From Pseudoduganella guangdongensis (GTDB lineage: Bacteria > Pseudomonadota > Gammaproteobacteria > Burkholderiales > Burkholderiaceae_D): a DNA stretch of 64,000 nt. Position 1 is the stretch's first letter. Every line of letters starts with the position of its first letter. The notes beneath the pieces are model-generated. The model ran no database searches. It had not been told where the DNA came from and saw nothing but the letters and a program-made list of their open reading frames with translations. Shown one piece after another: positions 46,602-56,432 of this stretch. Location: the NCBI RefSeq assembly GCF_009857475.1, contig NZ_WWCJ01000001.1, forward strand, positions 434,001 to 498,000, given 5' to 3'. A program made the position numbers and the translations under genes.

Positions 46602-48698
46602 ATGTCGCAATCCCAGGCGATTCCGGTCGCCCAAGCTGGCCAGCGCCTTAAGCTGTTCGAGTCCAAGCTGGTGCTGCCCGCCATTGTAGATTCCTTCAAA
46701 AAGCTGAATCCCGCGGTGCAGCTGCGTAGCCCGGTGATGTTCGTGGTCTACGTCGGCAGCATTATCACCACGCTGCTGTATGTCCAGGCCCTGTTCGGCC
46801 AGGGCGAGTCCAGCCCGGGCTTTATCCTGGCCACCGCGGTCTGGCTGTGGTTCACCGTCTTGTTCGCGAACTTCGCCGAAGCACTGGCCGAAGGCCGCAG
46901 CAAGGCACAAGCCGCTTCCCTGCGCAGCCTGAAACAGAGCGTCACCTCCAAAAAGCTGGCCAAGCCAAAGCATGGCACGGGCTGGCTGCCGTGCCCGGCC
47001 AACGACCTGCGCAAGGGCAATTACGTGCTGGTGGAGGCCGGTGACGTGATTCCCATTGACGGCACCGTGGTGGAAGGCGTGGCCGCGGTCGACGAGAGCG
47101 CCATCACGGGCGAATCGGCGCCGGTGATCCGTGAATCGGGCGGCGACTTTTCGTCCGTGACCGGCGGCACCCGCGTGCTGTCCGACTGGCTGGTGGTGCA
47201 GGTCACAGCTAATCCGGGCGAGACCTTCCTCGACCGCATGATCGCCATGGTGGAAGGCGCCAAACGCAAGAAGACGCCGAATGAGATCGCGCTCACCATC
47301 CTGCTTGTGGCGCTGACCATCGTGTTCCTGATCGTGACGGCGACCTTGCTGCCGTTCTCGCTGTTCTCCGTGGCGGCGGCGCAGGCGGGCACGCCGATCA
47401 CCATCACGGTGCTGATTGCGCTGCTGGTGTGCCTGATCCCGACCACCATCGGCGGCCTGCTGTCGGCCATCGGCGTGGCCGGCATGAGCCGTATGATGCA
47501 GGCCAATGTGATCGCCACTTCCGGCCGCGCGGTGGAGGCGGCGGGAGATGTTGACGTGCTGCTGCTGGATAAAACCGGCACCATCACCCTTGGCAACCGC
47601 CAGGCGTCGGCCTTCTTCGCCGCGCCGGGCGTGACCGAGCGCGAACTGGCCGACGTGGCGCAGCTGGCGTCCCTGGCGGACGAAACGCCGGAAGGGCGCA
47701 GCATCGTGGTGCTGGCCAAGCAGAAGTTCGATATCCGCGAGCGCGAAATGTCGCCGCTGCACGCCGTCTTCATCCCGTTTTCCGCCAACACCCGCATGAG
47801 CGGGGTGGATATGGCGGGGCGCCAGGTGCGCAAAGGCGCGGCGGAAGCAGTGCGCAGGCACGTGGAGGAGGCCGGCCAGGCATGGCCGGCGGAAGTGGCG
47901 CGCGCTGTCGATGATGTGTCGCGCCGTGGCAGCACGCCGCTGGTGGTGGCCGATTCTGGCCGCGTAATGGGCGTGGTGGAGTTGAAGGATATCGTCAAGG
48001 GCGGCATCAAAGAGCGCTTCGCCGAACTGCGCCGCATGGGCATCAAGACCGTGATGATCACCGGCGACAACAAGGTGACCGCCGCCGCCATCGCCGCTGA
48101 GGCAGGTGTGGATGACTTCCTGGCCGAGGCGACGCCTGAGGATAAGTTGAAACTTATCCGCAGCTACCAGGCCGATGGCCGCCTGGTAGCCATGACCGGC
48201 GACGGCACCAACGACGCCCCGGCGCTGGCCCAGGCCGACGTGGCGGTGGCCATGAGCTCGGGCACGCAGGCCGCCAAGGAGGCCGGCAATATGGTGGACC
48301 TGGATTCCAATCCGACCAAGCTTCTGGAGATCGTGGAGATCGGCAAGCAGATGCTGATGACGCGCGGCTCGCTGACCACGTTCTCGATCTCGAATGACAT
48401 CGCCAAGTACTTCGCCATCATCCCGGCAGCCTTCGTTGGCACCTATCCGCAACTGAAGGCGCTGGACATCATGCAACTGAGCAGCCCGAACTCCGCCATT
48501 ATGTCCGCCGTGATTTTCAATGCGCTGATCATCATGTTTTTGATCCCGCTGGCGCTGAAGGGCGTGCGCTATCGCGCCATTGGCGCCACCGCGCTCCTGC
48601 GCCGCAACCTGCTGGTATATGGCCTGGGCGGCCTGCTGCTGCCCTTCGTTGGCATCAAGCTGATCGACCTGCTGCTGGCCGCCTTCAACCTCGTTTAA
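46602..48698 (+). CDS. kdpB: Potassium-transporting ATPase subunit B
   Basis: The 698-residue P-type ATPase subunit has the TGES block ([12 protein letters not shown]), phosphorylation site D323 in [12 protein letters not shown]-binding FSANTRMSG and hinge [14 protein letters not shown]. It powers K+ uptake at low external potassium. TAAGGAG precedes the start. Confidence 0.97.
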   Translation: MSQSQAIPVAQAGQRLKLFESKLVLPAIVDSFKKLNPAVQLRSPVMFVVYVGSIITTLLYVQALFGQGESSPGFILATAVWLWFTVLFANFAEALAEGRSKAQAASLRSLKQSVTSKKLAKPKHGTGWLPCPANDLRKGNYVLVEAGDVIPIDGTVVEGVAAVDESAITGESAPVIRESGGDFSSVTGGTRVLSDWLVVQVTANPGETFLDRMIAMVEGAKRKKTPNEIALTILLVALTIVFLIVTATLLPFSLFSVAAAQAGTPITITVLIALLVCLIPTTIGGLLSAIGVAGMSRMMQANVIATSGRAVEAAGDVDVLLLDKTGTITLGNRQASAFFAAPGVTERELADVAQLASLADETPEGRSIVVLAKQKFDIREREMSPLHAVFIPFSANTRMSGVDMAGRQVRKGAAEAVRRHVEEAGQAWPAEVARAVDDVSRRGSTPLVVADSGRVMGVVELKDIVKGGIKERFAELRRMGIKTVMITGDNKVTAAAIAAEAGVDDFLAEATPEDKLKLIRSYQADGRLVAMTGDGTNDAPALAQADVAVAMSSGTQAAKEAGNMVDLDSNPTKLLEIVEIGKQMLMTRGSLTTFSISNDIAKYFAIIPAAFVGTYPQLKALDIMQLSSPNSAIMSAVIFNALIIMFLIPLALKGVRYRAIGATALLRRNLLVYGLGGLLLPFVGIKLIDLLLAAFNLV

Positions 48699-48711
48699 GC
48701 TGGAGAACTCT

Positions 48712-49296
48712 ATGATTTCGACTCTTCGTCCGGCCCTGGTGCTGTTCGCTGCACTGACCGTCGCCACCGGCGTGATTTACCCCGTTGCCGTGACCAGCGC
48801 CGGCCAGGCCCTGTTCCCGCACCAGGCGGCCGGCTCCATCATCGAAGTGGACGGCAAGGCGATCGGCTCCATGCTGATTGGCCAGCAGTTCACCACCCCC
48901 GGCTATTTCTGGGGCCGCCCGTCGGCCACCAGTCCGGCGCCATACAACGCCAGCGGCTCCTCCGCCTCCAACCTGGGTCCCCTGAACCCCGCCTTTACCG
49001 AGGCAGTGAAAGGCCGCGCGGAAGCGCTGCGTGCCGCCGATCCAGGAAACCGGGCGCCGATCCCGGTCGACCTGGTGACCGCCTCGGGCAGCGGCCTCGA
49101 TCCGGAAATCAGCATGGCCGCTGCGCAGTACCAGCTGCACCGGGTGGCGTCAGCGCGCGGCATGGCGCCCGGGCAGGTGCAGGCGCTGATTGCGCAGCAC
49201 GCGAGCAGGCAATACTTCGGCATCTTCGGCGAAGCGCGCGTGAACGTCCTGGCCCTGAATCTGGCGCTGGACGGCAAAACACCGCATACTCGCTGA
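48712..49296 (+). CDS. kdpC: Potassium-transporting ATPase subunit C
   Basis: The 194-residue product has one N-terminal membrane helix and the KdpC blocks [20 protein letters not shown] and [15 protein letters not shown]. KdpC raises the affinity of the complex for ATP. The next gene, kdpD, starts 1 base after its stop. Confidence 0.96.
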   Translation: MISTLRPALVLFAALTVATGVIYPVAVTSAGQALFPHQAAGSIIEVDGKAIGSMLIGQQFTTPGYFWGRPSATSPAPYNASGSSASNLGPLNPAFTEAVKGRAEALRAADPGNRAPIPVDLVTASGSGLDPEISMAAAQYQLHRVASARGMAPGQVQALIAQHASRQYFGIFGEARVNVLALNLALDGKTPHTR

Positions 49297-49297
49297 T

Positions 49298-51994
49298 ATG
49301 ATTCCACTCGACGACGCCCGGCCCGATCCAGACGCGCTGCTGGCGCAAGTACAAGCCCAGGAGCGCAAGGCGACGCGCGGCAAGCTGCGCATCTACTTCG
49401 GCGCATCGGCTGGCGTTGGCAAGACCTACGCCATGCTGTCTGCCGCCCGCAAGCTGCAGGCCGCCGGCCAGCCGGTGCTGGTGGGCGTCATCGAGACCCA
49501 CGGCCGCAGCGAAACGGCGGCATTGGTTGAGGGCTTGCCCGTATTGCCGCTGCGCGCGGTGGCCTATCGCGACAAGATACTGAACGAGTTCGACATCGAC
49601 GCGGCGCTGGCCCAGCGTCCGCCCCTGATCCTGATCGACGAACTGGCGCATTCCAATGCGCCCGGTTCACGCCACCCCAAGCGCTGGCAGGACGTCGAGG
49701 AATTGCTGGAAGCGGGCATCGATGTCTACAGCACTGTCAACGTGCAGCACCTGGAAAGCCTGAACGACGTGGTGGGCGGCATCACCGGCATCCAGGTCAA
49801 CGAAACCGTGCCGGACACCGTGTTCGACGCCGCCGACGAAGTGGTGCTGGTCGATATTCCCGCCGACGAACTGCTGGCGCGCCTGAAGGGCGGCAAGGTG
49901 TACCACGCGCAGCAGGCCGAGCGCGCCGCACGCAATTTCTTCCGCAAAGGGAACCTGATCGCCCTGCGCGAGCTGGCCTTGCGCCGCACCGCCGACCGCA
50001 TCGAGGATGACGTACGCGCCTATCGTGTCGAACAGTCGATCGACACCATCTGGAAAACCGGCGCCTCGGTGCTGGCGCTGGTGGGGCCGCGTCCCGGCAG
50101 TGAACAGGTGGTGCGCAGCGCCGCGCGCCTGGCCGGGCAACTGGGCACCGAGTGGCATGCCATCTACGTCGAAACTCCTGCGCTACAGCGCCTGCCCGCG
50201 CACGAGCGCGAACGCATCCTGCGCACGTTGAAGCTGGCGCAGGACCTGGGCGCCAGCACCGCCGTGCTGTCGGGCAGCGATATCGCCGCTGCGGCAGCCG
50301 ACTACGCGCGCGGCCACAACCTTTCGAAGATCACGATCGGGCGCAGCCATTCCAGCTGGCCGTGGCGCCGCGCGCATAGCCGCCGCCTGGCCGCCCACGC
50401 GCCGGACGTCGACTTGATCGAAGTATCGGTGAGCGAACGCGAAGCCGCCCCGCGCACCCTTGCCCCGACCGACGAGGAGGAGGACGCGCGCGCCACCAAA
50501 GTGCGCGCCACCGGCTACGCGGTCGCAGCAGCCGCCAGCGTCGGCATGGCGCTGCTGGCCACGCCGCTGCTGCCATACTTCGACCTGGCCAACATCGCGA
50601 TGCTATTCCTGCTGGTGGTGCTGCTGGTGGCGGTGCGCTACGGGCGCGGCCCATCGGTGCTGGCCACCTGCGTCGGTGTGGCCTGTTTCGACTTCTTCTT
50701 CGTCGCGCCGCGTTTCAGCTTTGCCGTCTCCGACCTGCAATACATCATCACCTTTGGCGTGATGCTGGCGGTCGGCCTGATCACCGGCCACCTGACTGCC
50801 GGCCTGCGCTTCCAGGCGCGGATCGCCTCCCACCGCGAAGCACGGGCGCGCGCCCTGTTCGAGTATGCGCGCGAATTGTCCGGCGCCTTGCAAACGGAGC
50901 AGGTCTTCGACACCACCGCGCGCTTCCTGCAAGCGACGTTCAACGCCAAGGCGACATTGCTGGTGCCCGACAACGACGGCCGCCTGCACCTGCCGCCGGG
51001 CGCCGGCACGCCGGCGGCGCTGGACCAGGGCGTGGCGCAATGGGCCTTCGACCACGCGGAACGCGCGGGGCTTGGCACCGACACGCTGCCCGCCAGCGCG
51101 TTGTATTACATGCCGCTGGTGGCGCCGATGCGCACGCGCGGCGTGCTCGCCATTGAACCGGTGCAGCGGCGCTGGATCCTGATTCCCGAGCAGCGGCAGC
51201 ATTTGGAGACCTTTGCCGCGCTGGCCGCCATCGCGCTGGAGCGCGTGCATTACGTCGAAGTGGCGCAGGAAGCCTTGGTCAATATGGAGTCGGAGCGCCT
51301 GCGCAATTCGCTGCTGGCGGCCGTGTCGCACGACCTGCGCACTCCGCTGACCGCGCTGGTGGGCCTGTCCGAATCGCTGGCGCAATCGCGCCCGCCGCTG
51401 GCCGCATCGCAGGCGGACATGGCGCGCTCGCTGCACGAAGAAGCGCTGCGCATGAGCGCCCTGGTCGCCAACCTGCTCGACATGGCGCGCATTGAAAGCG
51501 GCGGCTTGAAGTTCAACCTGCAATGGCAGCCGCTGGAAGAGGTGGTCGGCAGCGCGCTGCGCGCCAGCCGCCTGGCGCTGGCCGGGCACAAAGTCAGCAC
51601 CCAGCTCGCGCGCGAGCTGCCGCTGCTGCGCTTCGACGCTGTCCTGGTCGAGCGCGTGCTGTGCAACCTGTTGGAGAACGCCGCCAAATACACGCCGGAG
51701 GGTTCGTCGATCGTGATCTACGCCGTGCAGCGCGGCGAATTCGCGCGCGTCATGGTGTACGATAACGGCCCTGGCCTGCCGCGCGGGCGCGAAGAGGCCA
51801 TCTTTGAAAAATTCACGCGCGGCGAAAAGGAATCGGCCAAGCCAGGCGTGGGACTGGGCCTGGCGATCTGCCGCGCCATCGTGGAGGCGCATGGCGGCAC
51901 CATCGCGGCCGATAAGTCGCCGCTGGGCGGGGCCGCCGTGGTCTTCACGCTGCCGGTCGGCACGCCGCCGCAAGTGCCGGAAATTGAGGAATGA
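49298..51994 (+). CDS. kdpD: Sensor histidine kinase KdpD
   Basis: The 898-residue protein has the full KdpD layout: an N-terminal KdpD domain with P-loop GASAGVGKTYAML (near residue 36), a USP-like domain, four membrane helices (about 400-500), a GAF-like region, and HisKA with phospho-His678 in AVSHDLRTPLTAL. The ATPase domain has LLENAAKYTPEG and GVGLGLAICRAI. It senses low K+ or osmotic stress and phosphorylates KdpE. Its stop overlaps the kdpE start. Confidence 0.96.
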   Translation: MIPLDDARPDPDALLAQVQAQERKATRGKLRIYFGASAGVGKTYAMLSAARKLQAAGQPVLVGVIETHGRSETAALVEGLPVLPLRAVAYRDKILNEFDIDAALAQRPPLILIDELAHSNAPGSRHPKRWQDVEELLEAGIDVYSTVNVQHLESLNDVVGGITGIQVNETVPDTVFDAADEVVLVDIPADELLARLKGGKVYHAQQAERAARNFFRKGNLIALRELALRRTADRIEDDVRAYRVEQSIDTIWKTGASVLALVGPRPGSEQVVRSAARLAGQLGTEWHAIYVETPALQRLPAHERERILRTLKLAQDLGASTAVLSGSDIAAAAADYARGHNLSKITIGRSHSSWPWRRAHSRRLAAHAPDVDLIEVSVSEREAAPRTLAPTDEEEDARATKVRATGYAVAAAASVGMALLATPLLPYFDLANIAMLFLLVVLLVAVRYGRGPSVLATCVGVACFDFFFVAPRFSFAVSDLQYIITFGVMLAVGLITGHLTAGLRFQARIASHREARARALFEYARELSGALQTEQVFDTTARFLQATFNAKATLLVPDNDGRLHLPPGAGTPAALDQGVAQWAFDHAERAGLGTDTLPASALYYMPLVAPMRTRGVLAIEPVQRRWILIPEQRQHLETFAALAAIALERVHYVEVAQEALVNMESERLRNSLLAAVSHDLRTPLTALVGLSESLAQSRPPLAASQADMARSLHEEALRMSALVANLLDMARIESGGLKFNLQWQPLEEVVGSALRASRLALAGHKVSTQLARELPLLRFDAVLVERVLCNLLENAAKYTPEGSSIVIYAVQRGEFARVMVYDNGPGLPRGREEAIFEKFTRGEKESAKPGVGLGLAICRAIVEAHGGTIAADKSPLGGAAVVFTLPVGTPPQVPEIEE

Positions 51995-52701
51995 TGAGTA
52001 TGCAGCACACCGAAATCGCGCCTACCGCCTTGCTGGTTGAAGACGAGCCGCAGATCCGGCGCTTCGTGCGCGCCGCGCTGGAAGAGGAGGGCTGGCATGT
52101 GCACGAAGCGGCCAGCATGCAGCGCGGCCTGATCGAAGCCGGCACGCGCCGCCCCGACCTGGTGATCCTCGACCTGGGCCTGCCGGATGGCGACGGCAAC
52201 GACTTTATCGCCGATTTGCGCAAATGGTCGAACGTACCGGTGATCGTGCTATCCGCCCGGGTGAATGAATCCGACAAGATCAAAGCGCTGGACGCAGGCG
52301 CTGACGACTACCTGGCCAAGCCCTTTGGCGTCGGCGAATTACTGGCCCGCGTACGCGCCACCCTGCGCCGCCAGCGGCAACCGCAAGCCGACCTGGCCGG
52401 CCAGGTGCAATTCGGCGAAGTGGTGGTCGACCTGCCGAATCGCCGCGTAACCAAGAAAGGCGAGCACGTCCACCTCACCCCAACCGAATACCGCCTGCTT
52501 TCCGTGCTGGTCGCCAACGCCGGCCGCGTCATGACCGCCCCACAGCTGCTGCGCGCCGTCTGGGGCCCCGCCCAATCCGACAACAGCCACTACCTGCGCA
52601 TCTACATGGGCCACCTGCGCCACAAGCTGGAAGACGACCCCGCCCAGCCGCAGCACCTGCTGACCGAAACCGCCGTCGGCTACCGCCTCCAGCTTGCCTA
52701 G
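51991..52701 (+). CDS. kdpE: Response regulator KdpE
   Basis: The 236-residue OmpR-type regulator has a receiver domain with D61 in LVILDLGLPDGDG and K in YLAKPFG, and a C-terminal winged helix (LTPTEYRLLSVLVAN, YLRIYMGHLRHKLE, GYRLQLA). It activates kdpFABC. Starts at 51991 and 51994 are both possible. The gene is followed directly by a large palindrome. Confidence 0.95.
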   Translation: MMSMQHTEIAPTALLVEDEPQIRRFVRAALEEEGWHVHEAASMQRGLIEAGTRRPDLVILDLGLPDGDGNDFIADLRKWSNVPVIVLSARVNESDKIKALDAGADDYLAKPFGVGELLARVRATLRRQRQPQADLAGQVQFGEVVVDLPNRRVTKKGEHVHLTPTEYRLLSVLVANAGRVMTAPQLLRAVWGPAQSDNSHYLRIYMGHLRHKLEDDPAQPQHLLTETAVGYRLQLA

Positions 52702-52704
52702 CCG

Positions 52705-52789
52705 AAATGTCCACATTGGGGTCAGGAAGAAAAGTGGACATTTTTCTAGGAAATGTCCACTTTTCTTCCTGACCCCAATGTGGACATTT
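52705..52789. repeat. Giant palindrome between kdpE and a convergent gene
   Basis: Two repeat units face each other with perfect 39-bp arms (52705-52743 and 52751-52789) and a 7-nt spacer. It starts 3 bases after the kdpE stop and ends 12 bases before the end of the convergent VWA gene, so it could terminate both. Confidence 0.95.
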
Positions 52790-52801
52790 TGCTGGCGGGT
52801 G

Positions 52802-53971
52802 TTATTTGGAGAGGGTGCGCATGGCGCGTTCCAGGCCTTCGATGGTGATCGGGAACATGCGGTTGTTCATCAACTGCTTGATCACGCTGATCGATTGGCG
52901 GTATTGCCATAAGCCTTCCGGCTCGGGGTTGAGCCAGATGAACTTGGGGAAGTGGGTCGTGAAGCGCTGCAGCCATTCGGCGCCGGCTTCTTCGTTGTTG
53001 TATTCGACCGAGCCGCCCGGCTGCAGCACTTCATAGGGACTCATGGTGGCGTCGCCGACAAAAATCAATTTCGTGTCGGGCGGGTATTTGCGCAGCACGT
53101 CCCAGGTGGCGAAGCGCTCGGCGTTGCGGCGGCGGTTGCTGCGCCACAGGTAGTCGTATACGCAGTTGTGGAAGTAGTAGAACTCCATGTTCTTGAACTC
53201 GGTCTTGGCGGCCGAGAACAGTTCTTCCGCGCGTTCGATATGGTCGTCCATCGTGCCGCCCACGTCCATCAGCATCAAGACTTTGACGTTGTTCTTGCGC
53301 TCGGGCTGCATCTTGATGTCGAGGTAGCCGGCGTTGTTGGCGGTGGCGCGGATGGTCTGGTCCAGCGCCAGTTCTTCGGCCACGCCCTGGCGTGCGAATT
53401 TGCGCAGTCGGCGCAGGGCCACTTTGATGTTGCGCGTGCCCAGCTCGCGTTCGCCGTCGTAGTCCTTGTAGGTGCGCTGCTCCCACACTTTGACTGCGGT
53501 GCGGTTACCGCCCTTGCCGCCGATGCGGATACCTTCCGGATTGGTGCCGCCGTTGCCGAACGGTGAGGTGCCGCCGCTGCCGATCCATTTGTTGCCGCCT
53601 TCGTGGCGTTCTTTCTGCTCTTTCAGCAGCTCGTTCAGGCGGTCCATCAGCTTGTCGTAGCCGAATTTCTCCAGCGCGGCGATCTGCTCGGGCGTTAGCT
53701 CGCGCTTCATGCGCTGCAGCAGCCAGTCGAGGGGTATCTCTTTGGTGGTGTCGAAGACGGCGTTGATGCCTTTGAAGTATTGGCCAAAGGCGCGGTCGAA
53801 CTTGTCGTAGTTGGCCTCGTCCTTCACCAGGCACAGGCGGCTCATGTAGTAGAAGTCGTCCAGCGAGGGCGCCAGCACCTGCTTTTCCATCGCTTCCAGC
53901 AGGGTGAGGAATTCCTTGATCGTGACCGGGATCCTGGCGTCTTTCAGCGTGAAGAAGAAGTCGATCAGCAT
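52802..53971 (-). CDS. VWA-domain (CoxE-like) protein, 389 aa
   Basis: The soluble product has a helical N-terminal half (about 1-200, with a Gly-rich loop SGGTSPFGNGG) and a C-terminal von Willebrand A domain. The metal-site motif reads MDVGGTMDDH, so the usual D-x-S-x-S is replaced by D-x-G-x-T. Proteins of this type work with MoxR ATPases as chaperones that mature metalloenzymes or complexes. The MoxR gene is two genes upstream on the same strand. Confidence 0.82.
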   Translation of the reverse strand: MLIDFFFTLKDARIPVTIKEFLTLLEAMEKQVLAPSLDDFYYMSRLCLVKDEANYDKFDRAFGQYFKGINAVFDTTKEIPLDWLLQRMKRELTPEQIAALEKFGYDKLMDRLNELLKEQKERHEGGNKWIGSGGTSPFGNGGTNPEGIRIGGKGGNRTAVKVWEQRTYKDYDGERELGTRNIKVALRRLRKFARQGVAEELALDQTIRATANNAGYLDIKMQPERKNNVKVLMLMDVGGTMDDHIERAEELFSAAKTEFKNMEFYYFHNCVYDYLWRSNRRRNAERFATWDVLRKYPPDTKLIFVGDATMSPYEVLQPGGSVEYNNEEAGAEWLQRFTTHFPKFIWLNPEPEGLWQYRQSISVIKQLMNNRMFPITIEGLERAMRTLSK

Positions 53972-53972
53972 C

Positions 53973-54560
53973 TCAGGCCCTCCGTGCCAGCAGGTAGCGC
54001 AGCTGTGCCTTCACTTCCGGCCATTCGCCGCGCACGATGCTGTACATGACGGTGTCGCGTACGGTGCCGTCGCGCCGCAGGGCGTGGTGGCGCAGCACGC
54101 CGTCCTTCCGGGCGCCCAGGCGTTCGATGGCGGCTTGCGAGGCGTGGTTGAAATTGTCGGTGCGGAAGCCGACCACGGCGCAGCCCAGGGTTTCAAAGGC
54201 GTGCGCCAGCAACAGCAGCTTGCAGGTGGTGTTGACATGCGTGCGCTGGGCGCTGCGGCGGTACCAGGTGTAGCCGATTTCCACGCGGTCGAGGGCGGGC
54301 ACGATGTCGTGGTAGCTGGTGGTGCCGAGCACGCGCCCGCTCACCGCTTCCACCACGGCGAAGGCCAGGCGGGCAGGGCGCATGTCGAGGGCGGCGGCGA
54401 CGTAGGCTTCCACGTCCTGCGGTTCGGGCACGGAGGTGATGCGCAGCTTCCACAGCTCGCCGTCGCGGGCGGCGTCGCGCAGGGCGTCGGCGTGCTGCGG
54501 GCCGAGCGGCTCCAGGCGCAGGCCGTTCAGCTCCAGCGTGACCGGGTTTGGTGCATCCAT
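53973..54560 (-). CDS. GNAT acetyltransferase (RimJ/RimL-type), 195 aa
   Basis: The product has the RimJ/RimL-like pattern: LELNGLRLEPLGPQHADALR at the start, DRVEIGYTWYRRSAQRTHVN and CAVVGFRTDNFNHASQAAIE. It should acetylate an amine from acetyl-CoA; the target is unknown. It sits between the MoxR and VWA genes with one-base gaps or overlaps, so all three are one transcription unit. Confidence 0.85.
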   Translation of the reverse strand: MDAPNPVTLELNGLRLEPLGPQHADALRDAARDGELWKLRITSVPEPQDVEAYVAAALDMRPARLAFAVVEAVSGRVLGTTSYHDIVPALDRVEIGYTWYRRSAQRTHVNTTCKLLLLAHAFETLGCAVVGFRTDNFNHASQAAIERLGARKDGVLRHHALRRDGTVRDTVMYSIVRGEWPEVKAQLRYLLARRA

Positions 54561-55414
54561 CAGCGGTTGGTCCTCGACATGTAGACCAGGCGTTCGAACA
54601 GGCTCACGTCCTGTTCGTTCTTCAGCAGGGCGCCGTGCAACGGCGGCACAATGGCTTTCTGGTCTTTGCTGCGCAGGGCTTCGGCGGGAATGTCTTCCGC
54701 CATCAGCAGTTTGAGCCAGTCCAGGAATTCGCTGGTGGACGGCTTCTTCTTCAGGCCCGGCACGTCGCGCACTTCGTAGAACGATTGCAGGGCGGTCGCC
54801 AGCAGTTCCTGCTTCAAATGCGGGTAGTGGACTTTGACGATGGCTTCCATCGTGTCCTTGTCCGGGAATTTAATGTAGTGGAAGAAGCAGCGGCGCAGGA
54901 AGGCGTCCGGCAGCTCTTTCTCGTTGTTGGAGGTGATGATCACCAGCGGGCGGTGCTTGGCCTGCACCATTTCGCGCGTCTCGTAGACGTAGAATTCCAT
55001 GCGGTCCAGTTCGCGCAGCAGGTCGTTCGGGAATTCGATATCGGCCTTGTCGATTTCGTCGATCAGCAGCACCACCGGCTCGGGCGCGGTGAAGGCTTGC
55101 CACAGCACGCCTTTGACAATGTAGTTGTGGATGTCGCGCACGCGCTCGTCGCCCAGCTGCGAGTCGCGCAGGCGCGACACGGCGTCGTATTCGTACAGGC
55201 CTTGCTGGGCCTTGGTTGTCGATTTGATATGCCACTGCATGAGGGGCATGTCGAGGGCGGCCGCGACTTCCTCCGCCAGCATGGTCTTGCCGGTGCCCGG
55301 CTCGCCTTTGATCAGCAGCGGGCGTTGCAGGGTCAGGGCCGCGTTGACGGCCAGTTTCAGGTCATTGGTGGCGACGTAGTTGTCCGAGCCTTCGAATCGC
55401 TGTGGGGCTTGCAT
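54560..55414 (-). CDS. MoxR-family AAA+ ATPase, 284 aa
   Basis: The product has Walker A GEPGTGKTMLAEE (near residue 38), Walker B LLIDEIDKAD, sensor TSNNEKELPDAFLRRC with an Arg finger, and a C-terminal lid. MoxR ATPases pair with VWA proteins to remodel or metallate targets. It is the first gene of the MoxR-GNAT-VWA unit and diverges from the cytochrome genes. Confidence 0.9.
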   Translation of the reverse strand: MQAPQRFEGSDNYVATNDLKLAVNAALTLQRPLLIKGEPGTGKTMLAEEVAAALDMPLMQWHIKSTTKAQQGLYEYDAVSRLRDSQLGDERVRDIHNYIVKGVLWQAFTAPEPVVLLIDEIDKADIEFPNDLLRELDRMEFYVYETREMVQAKHRPLVIITSNNEKELPDAFLRRCFFHYIKFPDKDTMEAIVKVHYPHLKQELLATALQSFYEVRDVPGLKKKPSTSEFLDWLKLLMAEDIPAEALRSKDQKAIVPPLHGALLKNEQDVSLFERLVYMSRTNR

Positions 55415-55569
55415 TGGTGTTCCTGGTAAATGTGTACTTATTGAGTATAAGCTAGATCCAGATTATGGACGATTGCCCAACTTGTAAGGTAAAATCGCAG
55501 GTTGAGGGCGCGATGGCCATCTTTTTTGCGCTTGGCAGTATTCGATTACAACTGATTAAAGCCCACACT

Positions 55570-55890
55570 ATGAAAAAAATCTTCGCACTCCTCGCGCTGG
55601 CCGCCGTAGCGCAGGCTGCCGCAGCCGCGGACATCGTCGGCGACGCCAAGAACGCTAAAGGCAAGATCGAGATGTGCATCGGTTGCCACGCAATCCCAGG
55701 CTATAAAGCGACGTTCCCAGAAGTGTTCCAGGTGCCGAAGATCGGCGGCCAGTCTGCCAAGTACATTGAAAACGCGTTGAAGGGCTACCAGAAGGGCGAG
55801 CGTAAGCACCCGTCCATGAAGGGTATCGCCGTCAGCCTGTCCGACCAGGACATCGCCGACATCGCCGCTTACTACTCCCAGCAGAAATGA
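55570..55890 (+). CDS. Small periplasmic cytochrome c, 106 aa
   Basis: A signal peptide (to about residue 20, AAA) is followed by one haem site C36-I-G-C39-H40 and a distal Met in HPSMKGIAVSL. It is a class I cytochrome close to one half of cytochrome c4/c553. ATG 55570 is chosen because it starts the signal peptide MKKIFALLALAAV; the frame is open further upstream. A second cytochrome follows after 11 bases. Confidence 0.88.
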   Translation: MKKIFALLALAAVAQAAAAADIVGDAKNAKGKIEMCIGCHAIPGYKATFPEVFQVPKIGGQSAKYIENALKGYQKGERKHPSMKGIAVSLSDQDIADIAAYYSQQK

Positions 55891-55901
55891 GGCCTGGAAC
55901 C

Positions 55902-56243
55902 ATGAAAAAACTGATTATCGCTTTGTTCTGCTCCGCCGTTTCGTTCAGCGCCACTGCCGGCGGCAATATCGCCAACGGCAAGGCTCTGGCTGAGAAATAC
56001 AGCTGCGCCGCCTGCCACGGCAAGGACTACAACTCCCCGATCGACCCGAGCTACCCTAAGCTGGCCGGCCAGCACAAGGACTACCTGGAACACGCGCTGA
56101 TCGCTTACAAGCGCGGCGACGCGCCGAACGGCCGCTCCAACGCCATCATGGTGGGCCAGGTCAAGCCGCTGTCGAACAAGGACATCGCCGACATCTCGGC
56201 CTACCTCCATTCCCTGCCAGGCAGCCTGGTACTGAAGCGCTAA
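55902..56243 (+). CDS. Small periplasmic cytochrome c, 113 aa
   Basis: A signal peptide (to ATA, about residue 18) is followed by a haem site C35-A-A-C38-H39 and a distal Met in NAIMVGQVKPLS. Together with the gene before it, it looks like a split cytochrome c4 and may carry electrons to a terminal oxidase. A clear terminator follows 18 bases after the stop. Confidence 0.88.
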   Translation: MKKLIIALFCSAVSFSATAGGNIANGKALAEKYSCAACHGKDYNSPIDPSYPKLAGQHKDYLEHALIAYKRGDAPNGRSNAIMVGQVKPLSNKDIADISAYLHSLPGSLVLKR

Positions 56244-56261
56244 TCCAGCGCCTCCCGCATA

Positions 56262-56287
56262 AAGCCCGCCGCGTGCGGGCTTTTTTG
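56262..56287 (+). terminator. Rho-independent terminator after the cytochrome pair
   Basis: AAGCCCGC (56262-56269) pairs with GCGGGCTT (56275-56282) around a 5-nt loop, and the stem runs into a stretch of T. Confidence 0.93.
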
Positions 56288-56319
56288 TTTTCAGCGCGGG
56301 GAACTTCTTGATCTATATC

Positions 56320-56345
56320 AATGCGAATGGTTCTCATTTGCAATT
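56320..56345 (+). promoter_or_regulatory. Fur-box-like site upstream of the haem operon
   Basis: GCGAATGGTTCTCATTTGC at 56323-56341 matches the 19-bp Fur consensus at 12 positions, including the AATG and TCATT half-site cores. It lies about 90 bp before the TonB receptor start. This pattern is common before iron-uptake genes in proteobacteria and fits Fur less ambiguously than Zur. Confidence 0.75.
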
Positions 56346-56432
56346 AACCTAGCGGCATTCCTTTCCCGTCATTGTCAGCCCCTCGGTTTTCCGAACAGCC
56401 AGCCGCGCACGGTTCCACTTACCGGAGGCTCG

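Noticed and set aside
44883..48767. A 1294-codon open frame on the minus strand opposite kdpA and kdpB
   Set aside because: The encoded string is His/Gln/Arg-rich without domains, and the opposite strand holds unmistakable kdp genes.
56320..56345. Reading the operator as a Zur (zinc) site
   Set aside because: A TonB-CobN-ExbB-like set under zinc control is known to me from Pseudomonas, so I considered it. The site has AATG and TCATT halves around a GGTTC centre, as in Fur boxes, and lacks the GTTATAATATAAC-type Zur core. Not fully excluded.
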